NCBI GenBank assembly: GCA_019635975.1 | Contig: JAHBYM010000007.1 | Span: 1-49,400, forward strand | Length of the DNA: 49,400 nt | Reading direction: 5' to 3' | DNA from: Parvibaculum sp. | GTDB taxonomy: Bacteria; Pseudomonadota; Alphaproteobacteria; Parvibaculales; Parvibaculaceae | Part shown: one piece after another, positions 9,002 to 17,800 of the stretch | Layout: every line of letters starts with the position of its first letter | Position numbering within the stretch: the stretch's first letter is position 1 | Made by a program: the position numbers and the translations under genes | The notes under the pieces: model-generated | What the model saw: only the letters and a program-made list of their open reading frames with translations | What the model was told of the DNA's origin: nothing | Database searches by the model: none

Positions 9002-10087
9002 ATGAAGGCCGCAGTTCTGCGCGAGGTCGGCAAGCCGCTCGCCATCGAGGACGTGAAAATCAACAAGCCGGGCCCGCATGAGGTGCTGATCCGCACCGCC
9101 GCCGCCGGCGTCTGCCATTCGGACCTTCATTTCGTCGAGGGCTCCTACCCCTACCCGCTGCCGGCCGTGCTGGGCCATGAGAGCGCCGGCATCGTGGAGC
9201 AGGTCGGCTCCGAAGTGCGCACCGTCGCGCCGGGCGACCATGTGATTACCTGCCTCTCGGCCTTTTGCGGCCATTGCGAGCACTGCCTGACCGGCCATAT
9301 GTCGCGCTGCGTCAGCCCCGAGACGAAACGCGGCGGCGACGACGAACCGCGCCTCGGCGCCGCGCCCGGCGCGATGAACCAGTTTCTCAATCTCTCGTCC
9401 TTCGCCGAGCAGATGCTGATTCACGAACATGCCTGCGTCAAAATCCGCAAGGACATGCCGCTCGACCTCGCGGCGCTGATCGGCTGTTCGGTGACGACGG
9501 GCGTCGGCGCGGTGATCCACACCTCGCAGGTCAGGCCCGGCGAAACGGTGGCCGTGATCGGCTGCGGCGGCGTCGGCCTCGCCTGCATCAACGGCGCGGC
9601 GATAGCGGGCGCAGGACGCATCATCGCCATCGACACGCAAGGTTCGAAGCTGAACCTCGCCAAGCAGTTCGGTGCAACCGATGTGGTCAACGCCAAGGAC
9701 GGCGACCCGGTGAAGCAGGTCATGGACCTCACCAATGGCGGCGTGCACCACTCCTTCGAGGCCATCGGCCTGAAGGCAACCGCCGAGCAGTCGTTCAAGA
9801 TGCTGGCGCGCGGCGGCACGGCCAACATCATCGGCATGATCCCGGTCGGCGTGAACATCGAATTGCACGGCGCCGAATTCCTCGGCGAGAAGCGCATCCA
9901 GGGCTCGGTGATGGGCTCGAACCGCTTCCCGGTCGACATGCCGCGCTTCGTCGATTTCTACATGCAGGGCAAACTGAAACTCGACGAAATGATCTCGCGC
10001 CGAATCAAGCTCGAGCAGGTCAACGAGGCCTTCGACGAGTTGAAGCGCGGCGAACTCGCCCGCTCGGTGATCGTGTTCGATAGCTGA
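9002..10087 (+). CDS. Zinc-dependent alcohol dehydrogenase (MDR superfamily)
   Basis: A 361-residue NAD(P)-dependent medium-chain dehydrogenase. The catalytic zinc site is indicated by GVCHSDLH (Cys about 38) and GHESAG. The four-cysteine structural zinc loop is CGHCEHCLTGHMSRC. The nucleotide-binding Rossmann motif is GCGGVGLACINGAA with the acidic residue in IIAIDTQ. The sequence resembles class III-like/AdhD-type enzymes; the physiological alcohol or thiol adduct is not evident. AGGGAG lies 7 bases before ATG 9002. It is transcribed alone and followed by a strong hairpin at 10108-10135. Confidence 0.88.
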   Translation: MKAAVLREVGKPLAIEDVKINKPGPHEVLIRTAAAGVCHSDLHFVEGSYPYPLPAVLGHESAGIVEQVGSEVRTVAPGDHVITCLSAFCGHCEHCLTGHMSRCVSPETKRGGDDEPRLGAAPGAMNQFLNLSSFAEQMLIHEHACVKIRKDMPLDLAALIGCSVTTGVGAVIHTSQVRPGETVAVIGCGGVGLACINGAAIAGAGRIIAIDTQGSKLNLAKQFGATDVVNAKDGDPVKQVMDLTNGGVHHSFEAIGLKATAEQSFKMLARGGTANIIGMIPVGVNIELHGAEFLGEKRIQGSVMGSNRFPVDMPRFVDFYMQGKLKLDEMISRRIKLEQVNEAFDELKRGELARSVIVFDS

Positions 10088-10107
10088 GCACAAGTTTATC
10101 GAAACGG

Positions 10108-10135
10108 AGAAGGCGGCTTTCGAGCCGCCTTCTTT
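10108..10135 (+). terminator. Rho-independent terminator after the alcohol dehydrogenase
   Basis: A GAAGGCGGCTT/GAGCCGCCTTC-type hairpin followed by TTT lies 21 bases after the stop codon. The stem is GC-rich with a short loop, and the T-run is modest. Confidence 0.75.
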
Positions 10136-10147
10136 GTGTGCGTTTTC

Positions 10148-10316
10148 CCACCCTCCCCTTGGGGGAGGGTCGAAAAAATTGAGCGGAGCGAGAGTTTTTC
10201 GGGGCGGGGTCGCAGCGCATCCACATGGCAACTCGTCAGCGTTTCCGCCTTCCGAGACGCAGAGCCCCCGCCCCAAACCGCTTGCAGCGGTTTGACCCTC
10301 CCCCAGGGGAGGGTGG
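10148..10316. repeat. Palindromic intergenic repeat, copy 2 (family A)
   Basis: About 169 bases with near-identical inverted ends (CCACCCTCCCC at 10148 and GGGGAGGGTGG ending 10316). It contains the same AAACCGCTGCAAGCGGTTTG segment as copy 1 at 3919-4080, but here on the right arm and as the complement, so the two copies are in opposite orientation. The middle 60-70 bases differ. It makes up most of the 350-base gap between the alcohol dehydrogenase and the DUF2852 gene; apart from the terminator and a ribosome binding site I see nothing else there. Confidence 0.85.
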
Positions 10317-10437
10317 AAGAGAGAATGCTCGTATTCCAAGTTTTCAGATAATCGGCCTGCGGCGCCTTGACGCAGGCCCCCGCAATATCCACCTACCCTT
10401 TGTGTTCAATGCGAACCCCACCGGGAGGACCCCCTCA

Positions 10438-10791
10438 ATGCCTACGGCTGAAATGCTGGACGACCTGCCGAAAGGCGCCTGGATCGCGATGATGGTGATC
10501 GGTTTCATCCTCTTCTGGCCGATCGGGCTCGGTATCCTCTTCTACATGATCTGGAGCGGAAAAATGCAGGGATGGAAACGTGACGGTATGCGCGCCTGCG
10601 GCTCGCAGTTTCGCCGCCACCGTTCGAGCGGCAATACCGCCTTCGACAGCTATCGCGACGAAACGCTGAAGCGGCTCGAAGAGGAGCAGAAGGCCTTCGG
10701 CGAATTCATGGAGCGCCTGCGCCGCGCCAAGGACCAGACCGAATTCGACCAGTTCATGTCGGAGCGCCGTGGCGGCGCGACCGCCAACTGA
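10438..10791 (+). CDS. DUF2852 small membrane protein
   Basis: A 117-residue protein with one hydrophobic membrane segment (about residues 15-38, AWIAMMVIGFILFWPIGLGI) followed by a charged, probably coiled-coil tail (YRDETLKRLEEEQKAFGEFMERLRRAKDQ in part). This layout and the C-terminal FDQFMSERR match DUF2852, found mainly in alphaproteobacteria and of unknown function. GGGAGG lies 8 bases upstream of ATG 10438, and the domain begins there; the longer frame would run through the repeat. A terminator hairpin follows at 10814-10842. Confidence 0.82.
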   Translation: MPTAEMLDDLPKGAWIAMMVIGFILFWPIGLGILFYMIWSGKMQGWKRDGMRACGSQFRRHRSSGNTAFDSYRDETLKRLEEEQKAFGEFMERLRRAKDQTEFDQFMSERRGGATAN

Positions 10792-10813
10792 ACCGGCACG
10801 CAAGCGAAAGACG

Positions 10814-10842
10814 AAAGGCGGCTCATGCGAGCCGCCTTTTTT
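10814..10842 (+). terminator. Rho-independent terminator after the DUF2852 gene
   Basis: The stem AAAGGCGGCTC / GAGCCGCCTTT with a 4-base loop is followed by TTT, 22 bases after the stop. On the other strand it is followed by CGTCTTTCG and is less convincing, although the minus-strand lipoprotein gene also ends nearby at 10865. Confidence 0.85.
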
Positions 10843-10864
10843 GTTATGTCGCTGGAACGCCGGT

Positions 10865-11317
10865 TCAATTCGTCAGCGCGGCCCCGACATCCTGTCTGAT
10901 GTTCGGATCAGGTTCGACAACCGGCGCCGGCGGCGCGTCGTCGGGGACGAGCGTCAAGCTGACCGTCGCCTGATATTTGTTGTCGGACCCGGTTGCGGAA
11001 TCGATCGCCCAACCGATACCCCCGCCAATCAGAATATTGCCGAAAGTGGCCGAGTTGACGTCCGACTTGTTGATGAACGTCGCCTTCTGATAGCCCTCTT
11101 TCGTGCACTCCACGATGATGTCGTGCTTGGTCTTGTCGATTTTCACAGTGCCGGGCGTCGGATCGATCTTGGCGATCTGCTGGCCGTTGCGATTGAAGAC
11201 GCAACTCGCCTCGGCCGGACTGGTGTTGACGCCGAGCGTCTGCGACGTGCCATCGACCACCGTCGAGCAACCGGCGAGCGCCAATGCGGCGCCTGCCAGC
11301 AATATAATACGTGACAT
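10865..11317 (-). CDS. Small lipoprotein with PEGA-like region
   Basis: A 150-residue protein with a type II signal peptide (MSRIILLAGAALALAGC), lipobox LAGC with Cys at 17, so probably a lipid-anchored envelope protein. The rest (STVVDGTSQTLGVNTSPAEASC..., a TPGTVKIDKTKHDIIVECTKEGY segment and a Gly-rich GNILIGGGIGWAID patch) resembles small lipoproteins related to translocation/surface-exclusion or PEGA-type domains. The Gly-rich hydrophobic patch could insert in a membrane. The start at 11317 is fixed by the signal peptide. Function unknown. Confidence 0.75.
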   Translation of the reverse strand: MSRIILLAGAALALAGCSTVVDGTSQTLGVNTSPAEASCVFNRNGQQIAKIDPTPGTVKIDKTKHDIIVECTKEGYQKATFINKSDVNSATFGNILIGGGIGWAIDSATGSDNKYQATVSLTLVPDDAPPAPVVEPDPNIRQDVGAALTN

Positions 11318-11468
11318 GAAATTCCCCCGATAAGGCACGGGCACCCCGCCCGCAATCGGCATTTTGCCGGGGCGATGGTCCGGGCAGAAGTGCTTTTTTA
11401 TCCGGGGACGGATATTTACCGCTTGACCTGCCCTCAAAAACTATTCGGCGAGGACCGGCATCGGCCCG

Positions 11469-14312
11469 CTAAGCCGCGCCCTCAAGCCGCTTCAGCGCAT
11501 CTGCAAATTTCGCCATCGCGGCCTCGGCGTCGGCTCTGCGCTCGCGCTGTTCCTCAACCACGTGGTCGGGTGCGCCGGCGAGGAACTTCGCATTGCCGAG
11601 TTTGGCGTCGATCTTCTTCACCTCGTCCTGAAGCTTGCCGACTTCCTTTTTCAGCCGCGCCGTTTCGGCCGCGAGGTCGATGACGCCCTTGAGCGGCAGG
11701 ATCAGCGTCGCCTCGTCGAGCACCAGTTGCAGCGCGCCGTCGGGGATCGCGCTTGCGATCTCCGTGCTTTCGAGACGCGCGAGACGCTGGATCAGGTCGC
11801 GGTGGCGATCGAGACGCGCCAGGCTTTCGGCGCTGGCATCTTTAATCAGCAGCGCGAGCTTCGCGCCTGCCGGTACGTTCATCTCGGCGCGCACCGAACG
11901 CACTTCGGAAATGAAGCGGATGACCCAATCCATTTCGGCATCGGAAGCCGCGTCGCCGAGACCGGAAAGGTTCGGCCATGCGGCCTTGACCAGCATCGTC
12001 GCGCGCTTCGGCCCCTGTTCGGCGGTGCGCTGCCAGAGCTCTTCGGTGATGAAGGGCATAAACGGGTGCAGCATCAGCAGGATCTGGTCGAGCACCCAGG
12101 CGGCGGTGGCGCGCGTTTCGGCTTTCGCGGCTTCGTCCGATCCCATGAGCAGCGGCTTGGCGAATTCGAGATACCAGTCGCAGAAGACGTTCCAGACGAA
12201 GCGGTAGGCCGCACCCGCCGCGTCGTTGAAGCGATAGGTTTCGAGCGCCTCGGTGATTTCGGCGGCGGCGCGCGCGGCTTCGCCGGCGATCCATTTGTTG
12301 ACGGTTTGCGTGAGCGCAGCGGGATCGAAACCCTCGACACGCACGCATTCGTTCATTTCGCAGAAACGCGCCGCGTTCCAGAGCTTGGTGCCGAAATTGC
12401 GGTAGCCCTCGACGCGGGACGTGGCGATCTTGATGTCGCGGCCCTGCGCGGCCAGCGCCGCCATGGTGAAGCGCAGCGCGTCGGCACCGTAGGCGTCGAT
12501 CAGTTCGAGCGGATCGACGACGTTGCCCTTCGTCTTCGACATCTTCTGGCCCTTCTCGTCGCGGACCAGCGCATGGATATAGACGGTGTGGAACGGCACT
12601 TCCTGCATGAAATGCAGACCCATCATCATCATCCGGGCGACCCAGAAGAAGATGATGTCGTGCGCGGTGGAGAGCACATCGGTCTTGTAGTAGCGCTTCA
12701 GCTCCGGCGTCTCGTCCGGCCAGCCGAGCGTCGAGAACGGCCAGAGCGCGGAAGAGAACCAGGTGTCGAGGACGTCTTCGTCGCGCCAGATGCGCACGGG
12801 TTCCAGTTTCTCGCTGTTCGCAGCTGCTCTAATCAACGCTTTGATTGCGTCGGCAGGTTTATCAACCACGATTACTTTGCGGCCGTAAAACCGCTCAGCT
12901 TCTTCAATGGCTTCGTTTTCGCTAAAGGCAACAAAAACTTTGTTTGTGTGGGCGTTGTCATTGACCCCATACAGAATCTGACCGTTTTCGAGCTTCGGCC
13001 CGAACCATGCCGGAATACGATGGCCCCACCAGAGCTGGCGCGAAATGCACCAGGGCTGGATGTTGCGCATCCATTCGAAATAGGTCTTCTCCCAGTTCTT
13101 CGGCACGAAAGTGGTGGCGCCGCGTTCGACCGCCTCAATGGCGGGCTTGGCCAGCGTCGCCGCATCGACATACCACTGGTCGGTGAGATAGGGCTCGATG
13201 ACGACCATCTTGGATTTCTCGTCATGCGGCACCATGACGATCTTGTCCTCGATGCAGTCGAGCAGGCCGAGCGCCTCGATATCCATGACGACATGCTTGC
13301 GCGCCTCGAAACGGTCGAGGCCGCGATAGGGCGCAGGCACTTCGTCGTTCAGCGAGCCATCGGGATTGAGAATGTTGATCTGGTCGAGCCCCTGTCGCTT
13401 GCCGACCTCGAAATCGTTGAAGTCGTGCGCGGGCGTGATCTTGACCGCGCCGGAGCCTTGCGCCGGGTCGGCGTGTTCGTCGGCGACGATCGGAATGCGG
13501 CGGCCGACCAGCGGCAGGTCGACGAATTTGCCGATGAGCGGCTTGTAGCGCTCGTCCTCGGGGTTCACCGCAACGCCGGTGTCGCCCAGCATCGTTTCGG
13601 GGCGCGTGGTGGCAACGACGATGTAATTGCGCGTCTCGCTGCCCGCCGAATTGCCCTCCTCGTCGGTCAACGGCCACTCATAGGTGACGCCGTCGGCCAG
13701 CGGATAGCGGAAGTGCCAGAAGTGCCCTTTGACCTCGATATTCTCGACTTCGAGATCGGAAACGGCGGTCTGAAGCTTCGGATCCCAGTTGACGAGCCGC
13801 TTGTCGCGATAGATGAGCCCCTGCCGGTAAAGCTCGACAAAGACTTTCAAAACGGCTTTCGAGAGCCCCTCGTCCAGCGTGAAGCGTTCGCGACTCCAGT
13901 CGCAGGAGGCGCCGAGGCGGCGGAGCTGGCCGACAATGGTGCCGCCCGACTCGCCCTTCCACTTCCAGATGCGCTCGATGAAGGCCTCGCGGCCCATCTC
14001 GCGGCGGCCGATATTGCCTTCCGCCGCAAGCTGGCGCTCGACGATCATCTGTGTGGCGATGCCGGCATGGTCGAGGCCGGGCTGCCAGAGCACGTCCTTG
14101 CCGCGCATCCGCTCGAAACGGATCAGCGCGTCCTGCAGCGTGTTGTTGAGCGCATGGCCCATATGCAGGCTGCCCGTGACGTTGGGCGGCGGGATGACGA
14201 TGCAATAGGGCTTGGCACCCTCCGGTCCCCCGGCCTTGAAGGCGCCGCTCTCTTCCCAGAGCCGGTAAAGCCGTTCCTCGGCCTCTTGCGGGCTGAATGT
14301 CTTGTCGAGCAT
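11469..14312 (-). CDS. valS: Valyl-tRNA synthetase
   Basis: Cytoplasmic class I aminoacyl-tRNA synthetase charging tRNA-Val, 947 residues. The HIGH motif is in [16 protein letters not shown] (about residues 41-56). The KMSKS motif is [12 protein letters not shown]. The editing domain lies between ([17 protein letters not shown]), and the C-terminal coiled-coil tRNA arm is [20 protein letters not shown]. The start [20 protein letters not shown] at 14312 matches the family N-terminus. popZ lies just upstream on the same strand with a gap of 117 bases. Residues about 444-497 are encoded by a patch of distinctly lower GC. Confidence 0.96.
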   Translation of the reverse strand: MLDKTFSPQEAEERLYRLWEESGAFKAGGPEGAKPYCIVIPPPNVTGSLHMGHALNNTLQDALIRFERMRGKDVLWQPGLDHAGIATQMIVERQLAAEGNIGRREMGREAFIERIWKWKGESGGTIVGQLRRLGASCDWSRERFTLDEGLSKAVLKVFVELYRQGLIYRDKRLVNWDPKLQTAVSDLEVENIEVKGHFWHFRYPLADGVTYEWPLTDEEGNSAGSETRNYIVVATTRPETMLGDTGVAVNPEDERYKPLIGKFVDLPLVGRRIPIVADEHADPAQGSGAVKITPAHDFNDFEVGKRQGLDQINILNPDGSLNDEVPAPYRGLDRFEARKHVVMDIEALGLLDCIEDKIVMVPHDEKSKMVVIEPYLTDQWYVDAATLAKPAIEAVERGATTFVPKNWEKTYFEWMRNIQPWCISRQLWWGHRIPAWFGPKLENGQILYGVNDNAHTNKVFVAFSENEAIEEAERFYGRKVIVVDKPADAIKALIRAAANSEKLEPVRIWRDEDVLDTWFSSALWPFSTLGWPDETPELKRYYKTDVLSTAHDIIFFWVARMMMMGLHFMQEVPFHTVYIHALVRDEKGQKMSKTKGNVVDPLELIDAYGADALRFTMAALAAQGRDIKIATSRVEGYRNFGTKLWNAARFCEMNECVRVEGFDPAALTQTVNKWIAGEAARAAAEITEALETYRFNDAAGAAYRFVWNVFCDWYLEFAKPLLMGSDEAAKAETRATAAWVLDQILLMLHPFMPFITEELWQRTAEQGPKRATMLVKAAWPNLSGLGDAASDAEMDWVIRFISEVRSVRAEMNVPAGAKLALLIKDASAESLARLDRHRDLIQRLARLESTEIASAIPDGALQLVLDEATLILPLKGVIDLAAETARLKKEVGKLQDEVKKIDAKLGNAKFLAGAPDHVVEEQRERRADAEAAMAKFADALKRLEGAA

Positions 14313-14429
14313 GGGGATCGGTATCCGTGAAACGCCGGCGCAAATCAAGCCGCGCCGGGGCCCGTGTTACAGCACAGGCACCCCGGACCGATCAAGCATC
14401 GGGGGCGATTTCGACTGGAAAAGCCGGGC

Positions 14430-15134
14430 CTAGCCGCGGCGGCGGGCGATTCGCTCGATTTCCTCGGCGACCAGACGCTCGACCAGCGGCGGCAGGTTAC
14501 TGTCCAGCCATTCCTTCAGCATCGGCCGCAGCATGTCGGACACGATCTCTTCCAGCGTCCGTCCTTCGCCGCCGCTCGCCAGCGAACTGGCCAGCGCACC
14601 GAAGGCGGCCGAGGCGGCCTGTTCGGCATCGCCCGATACGATCGGTTGGCTCTGGGCACTCATGGCAGGCTCCTCAATAACGGGTTCCGCTTGCGCAGGG
14701 GCTGCGGGCGCAGGCGCGGGAGGCTCCGGCTGCGGCGCGGCGGCCACGACCGGCTCGGGTGCGGGCGCCGGTTCCGGCACGGGGTCCGGTTCGGGCGCAA
14801 ATTCGATGTCGTCCTCAATCACGTCCTCGACCGGCTGCGGCTCCGGCACATAGGCAGGTTCCGGTTCCGGGGCCGGTTCAGCCATCAGGGGCTCTTCGGG
14901 CAGCGGCTCAGTCAGTTCGAGAATGTCGGTCTCGTCCTCGGCGGAGAGGGTCGCGGGCTCTTCCCGAGCGGGTTCGGGTTCGGGTTCGGGCTCGGGTTCC
15001 GGGACTTCCTCGGGCTCGGACGCGGCGGCGGGCGTGGCAGATTCCTCGGTCCCGCTATCCTCCGAAATGATCCGGCGGATGGAGGCCAGAATCTCCTCCA
15101 TCGTCGGTTCCTGCGCCGTGCCCTGATTGCTCAT
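14430..15134 (-). CDS. popZ: PopZ-like polar organising protein (DUF2497)
   Basis: A 234-residue homologue of Caulobacter PopZ, which forms a matrix at the cell pole that tethers the parS/ParB centromere and recruits cell-cycle proteins. An N-terminal helix MEEILASIRRIIS (about 12-24) is followed by a long Pro/Glu-rich disordered linker (about 35-155, many E-P-E-P repeats). The C-terminal DUF2497 helices include EEIVSDMLRPMLKEWLDSNL and LVERLVAEEIERIARRRG. This helix/PE linker/oligomerisation order matches PopZ. It lies between tolC and valS, the usual alphaproteobacterial order. A minus-strand start at 15134 is used. Confidence 0.88.
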   Translation of the reverse strand: MSNQGTAQEPTMEEILASIRRIISEDSGTEESATPAAASEPEEVPEPEPEPEPEPAREEPATLSAEDETDILELTEPLPEEPLMAEPAPEPEPAYVPEPQPVEDVIEDDIEFAPEPDPVPEPAPAPEPVVAAAPQPEPPAPAPAAPAQAEPVIEEPAMSAQSQPIVSGDAEQAASAAFGALASSLASGGEGRTLEEIVSDMLRPMLKEWLDSNLPPLVERLVAEEIERIARRRG

Positions 15135-15253
15135 GCCCTGATCCTGCCCTTCCGGATTCCGCCCTTCCGGTCTCCTACGGTTATCAAAGGAACCTTAGGA
15201 GAAGTTGAACGATATTGCCAACTTCCCCTAAAGACTTCGCTAACCGGATGAAA

Positions 15254-16654
15254 CTACTCGTCGCCCGCAGTGCCGAAGCCGATCCACTTGTTGCGGACCT
15301 CGCCATAATTCACTTCCGGGTCGTAATACTCGACCGGAAGTTGCAACTGGCGCGCCGTGAGCTGGCCGGTCGCGGCAAGGAGATTGTACTCGGAAACCGC
15401 CAGGTCCCGCTCGGCGCCGACAAGCGCCACACGGGCGTTGAGAAGTTCCTGCTCGGCGTCGAGCACGTCGAGCGTCGTCCGCGCGCCGACCTCGGATTCC
15501 TGCCGGACGCCCTCAAGCGCAATCTCGCTGGCATTGACCTGTTCGCCGGTCGAGACGATGCGGGCCTGCGAGGTCCGCAACTGCTCCCAGGCGATGCGAA
15601 CCGCCTCGTCGACATCGCGCGCCGCCGCCGCCACTTCGAGACGGCTGCGGTTGTTGATTTCCTTGGCTTCACGGACGCGGGAATATTCGGTGCCGCTCTG
15701 GTAGAGCGGAATGGTCAATATGCCGAGGATCGAGCTTTCCTCCGCATCGCGAATGGTCGAGGAGGGATCGCGTGCATATTGGTAGCCCGCCTGCACATCG
15801 AATCTCGGCAGCAGCGCGCCTTTGGCGACCGAAATTGCCTCCCGGCTCGCCGATTCGGTGTGGCGCGCCGCAAGCAATGTCGGGTTGTTCCGCGCCGCCA
15901 GTTCCCGCGCCTCGTCTTCGCCGATCGGCAGCCCCGACAGCGGCGCCGGTCTTTCGAGGGTGCCCGGCGCCTGGCCGACCACGCGCGCGTAGAAGGAGCG
16001 GCTCGCGGTCAACTGCGCCTCGGCGCTGGTGAGGTTCGAGCGGGCAAGGCTCAGCCGCGCTTCCGACTGCGCGACGTCGGTGCGCGTCAACTCGCCGACG
16101 CGGAACCGGTCCTGCGTCGCCTCAAGCTGACGGCGAAGCACTGCGACGTTGTTCTCGTTGAGCCGCACGACGCTCTCGTCGCGGATCACGTTCATATAGG
16201 CCTGCACCGCGCCGAGCAGTGTCTGCTGTTCGACGCTGGCGAGGCCCTGGCGGCCGGCCTGCACCGAATACTCTGCCTGTTCCGTCGCGCTGACCGTGCG
16301 GCCGCCGGCAAAGATATTCTGGTTTAGCGTCACCGAGCCTGTGTAGGGGCGGCGGTTGTCGCCGAGTGTGGCGCCGCCGATCGGCGTGGTGTCGGTGTTG
16401 ACCGCGCCATAGGTGCCTTGCGCCTGCACCGTCGGGCGCCAGCCGGACAATGCCTGCGGCACCTGTTCGTCGATGGCGCGCAATTGCGCGCGCTGCGCCT
16501 GCAGGACCGGGTTGGTCTGATAAGCGGCGGTGAGGGCCTCGATCAGCGTGTCGGCAGATGCGGACGACGACATCGCGAGCGCACCCGTCAGCGCCGTGGT
16601 GCCGAGCACCAGAGCCGTCATTCGTTTCAGGGACGTTTCCAGGGATCGTTTCAT
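15254..16654 (-). CDS. tolC: TolC-family outer membrane efflux/secretion channel
   Basis: Outer-membrane trimeric channel component for type I secretion or multidrug efflux, 466 residues. It has a signal peptide (MKRSLETSLKRMTALVLGTTALTG..., cleavage about 34 after ASA) and two OEP repeats rich in long helices (for example IRDESVVRLNENNVAVLRRQ and ARTTLDVLDAEQELLNARVA). The latter, with TLDVLDAEQEL, is highly typical of TolC. No membrane fusion protein or inner-membrane pump is adjacent, so it probably serves several systems encoded elsewhere. The Pcm-like methyltransferase gene lies 158 bases upstream on the same strand. Confidence 0.92.
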   Translation of the reverse strand: MKRSLETSLKRMTALVLGTTALTGALAMSSSASADTLIEALTAAYQTNPVLQAQRAQLRAIDEQVPQALSGWRPTVQAQGTYGAVNTDTTPIGGATLGDNRRPYTGSVTLNQNIFAGGRTVSATEQAEYSVQAGRQGLASVEQQTLLGAVQAYMNVIRDESVVRLNENNVAVLRRQLEATQDRFRVGELTRTDVAQSEARLSLARSNLTSAEAQLTASRSFYARVVGQAPGTLERPAPLSGLPIGEDEARELAARNNPTLLAARHTESASREAISVAKGALLPRFDVQAGYQYARDPSSTIRDAEESSILGILTIPLYQSGTEYSRVREAKEINNRSRLEVAAAARDVDEAVRIAWEQLRTSQARIVSTGEQVNASEIALEGVRQESEVGARTTLDVLDAEQELLNARVALVGAERDLAVSEYNLLAATGQLTARQLQLPVEYYDPEVNYGEVRNKWIGFGTAGDE

Positions 16655-16812
16655 CTTCTTACTTCTCCGCGAAAGAGGCGGCTCCGTCCCTCAACGCATC
16701 CGCGAATGAACCTCGTCTCAAGCAGGCTAGATGTAGTGAGCCACAATTACTATTCCCAGTAGGACACAACAATGTCCGGAAAATCGGGGATAGATGCAAT
16801 CTGCCATCAATT

Positions 16813-17475
16813 TCAGAAAACAAAGCTCTCCACGGGTTGAAAACCGGGCAAGGGCTTGATGTTGGCATCGAAGGCATCGCGGCTGCTCAGCGTATCGCCG
16901 GAACGGACGAAGATACGCGCCCGGCCCGAAATTCCGTCTCCGACCACGGCAACGAGCCGTCCGCCATCCTTCAACTGCGCCTTGAAAGCCTCGGGAATAG
17001 CGCCGACCGAACCGTTGAGAAAGATCGCATCATAGGGTGCCTGCTTGGCATAGCCTTCGTTCAGCGGGCCGGCGACGACCACCGCATTGTCGACACCGAG
17101 ATCGGAAAGCGTCGCACCGGCACGCGCCGCGAGATCGCCGTCGCTCTCAAGCGCAACGACCGTCCCGGCGAGGCGCGACAACACGGCGGTCGAATAGCCC
17201 GTGCCGCAACCGACATCGAGAACCAGATCGTCGGGCCCGACCGCGGCAAGCTGCGCAAGCTTGGCAAAGACCCGCGGCTCCATCAGAAACCGCGCCGCAC
17301 CGCCCTCGCCGACGGGAACATCCTCGTCCATATAGGCAAGGCTCTGACGGGACATCGGCACGAAACGCTCGCGCGGCACTGCAGACATCGCGTCGATCAC
17401 ACGGCCGTCCGTGACCGCGTTGACCCTTACCTGGCTCTCGACCATGTTGTGGCGGGCGGCGGCGAAATCGGTCAT
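16813..17475 (-). CDS. pcm: Protein-L-isoaspartate O-methyltransferase family protein
   Basis: A 220-residue SAM-dependent methyltransferase of the PIMT family, proposed to methylate isoaspartyl residues in damaged proteins. Family features are N-terminal MVESQVRVNAVTDGRVIDAM, the Ala-Val-Pro-Arg-Glu-Arg-Phe-Val-Pro block (about 32-40), and the SAM-binding motif VLDVGCGTGYSTAVLS (about 83-98). Alphaproteobacteria often carry this shorter, divergent PIMT next to tolC, and its true substrate is less certain than for E. coli Pcm. It may be transcribed together with tolC. Confidence 0.85.
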   Translation of the reverse strand: MTDFAAARHNMVESQVRVNAVTDGRVIDAMSAVPRERFVPMSRQSLAYMDEDVPVGEGGAARFLMEPRVFAKLAQLAAVGPDDLVLDVGCGTGYSTAVLSRLAGTVVALESDGDLAARAGATLSDLGVDNAVVVAGPLNEGYAKQAPYDAIFLNGSVGAIPEAFKAQLKDGGRLVAVVGDGISGRARIFVRSGDTLSSRDAFDANIKPLPGFQPVESFVF

Positions 17476-17686
17476 CGGGAGGTCCTGGCCATGAAACGAG
17501 AACGGGCAAAACGGCGGGCGCCCGCCGCGTTTATACTGGCCCTGTCCGGCAAACTCAATTCACTCCACCGCTGAATTTAACCCGAAAGGGCGGCGGAGCG
17601 GCGATTAAGGCGCCGGCAATCCCGTCGGTCTAATGGTCGTTGTACCCGGGCCGGGGAATTGCTATACCCCGCCCGCCCTCGGAAAT

Positions 17687-17760
17687 GGCCACGTGGCGGA
17701 GTGGTGACGCAGCGGACTGCAAATCCGTATACCCCGGTTCGATTCCGGGCGTGGCCTCCA
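17687..17760 (+). tRNA. tRNA-Cys (GCA)
   Basis: A 74-base cloverleaf with acceptor stem GGCCACG / CGTGGCC, discriminator U and encoded CCA. The anticodon loop CTGCAAA gives anticodon GCA for cysteine, and the T-loop is GGTTCGATTCC. It occupies the 325-base gap between the Pcm-like and O-antigen-ligase-like genes; no other gene is seen in that gap. Confidence 0.95.
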
Positions 17761-17800
17761 GGGACCCTCGCATTTGTGGAATATGACGTTCCGGCCCGGC

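Noticed and set aside
11562..14330. A 922-codon plus-strand frame opposite valS
   Set aside because: It exactly mirrors valS, which has HIGH and KMSKS motifs. The antisense product has no recognisable fold.
14480..15060. Tandem repeat or CRISPR-like array in the GGTTCCGG/GGGTTCGGG-rich stretch
   Set aside because: The periodic sequence is the coding DNA of the Pro/Glu-rich linker of PopZ; it lacks equal repeats with unique spacers.
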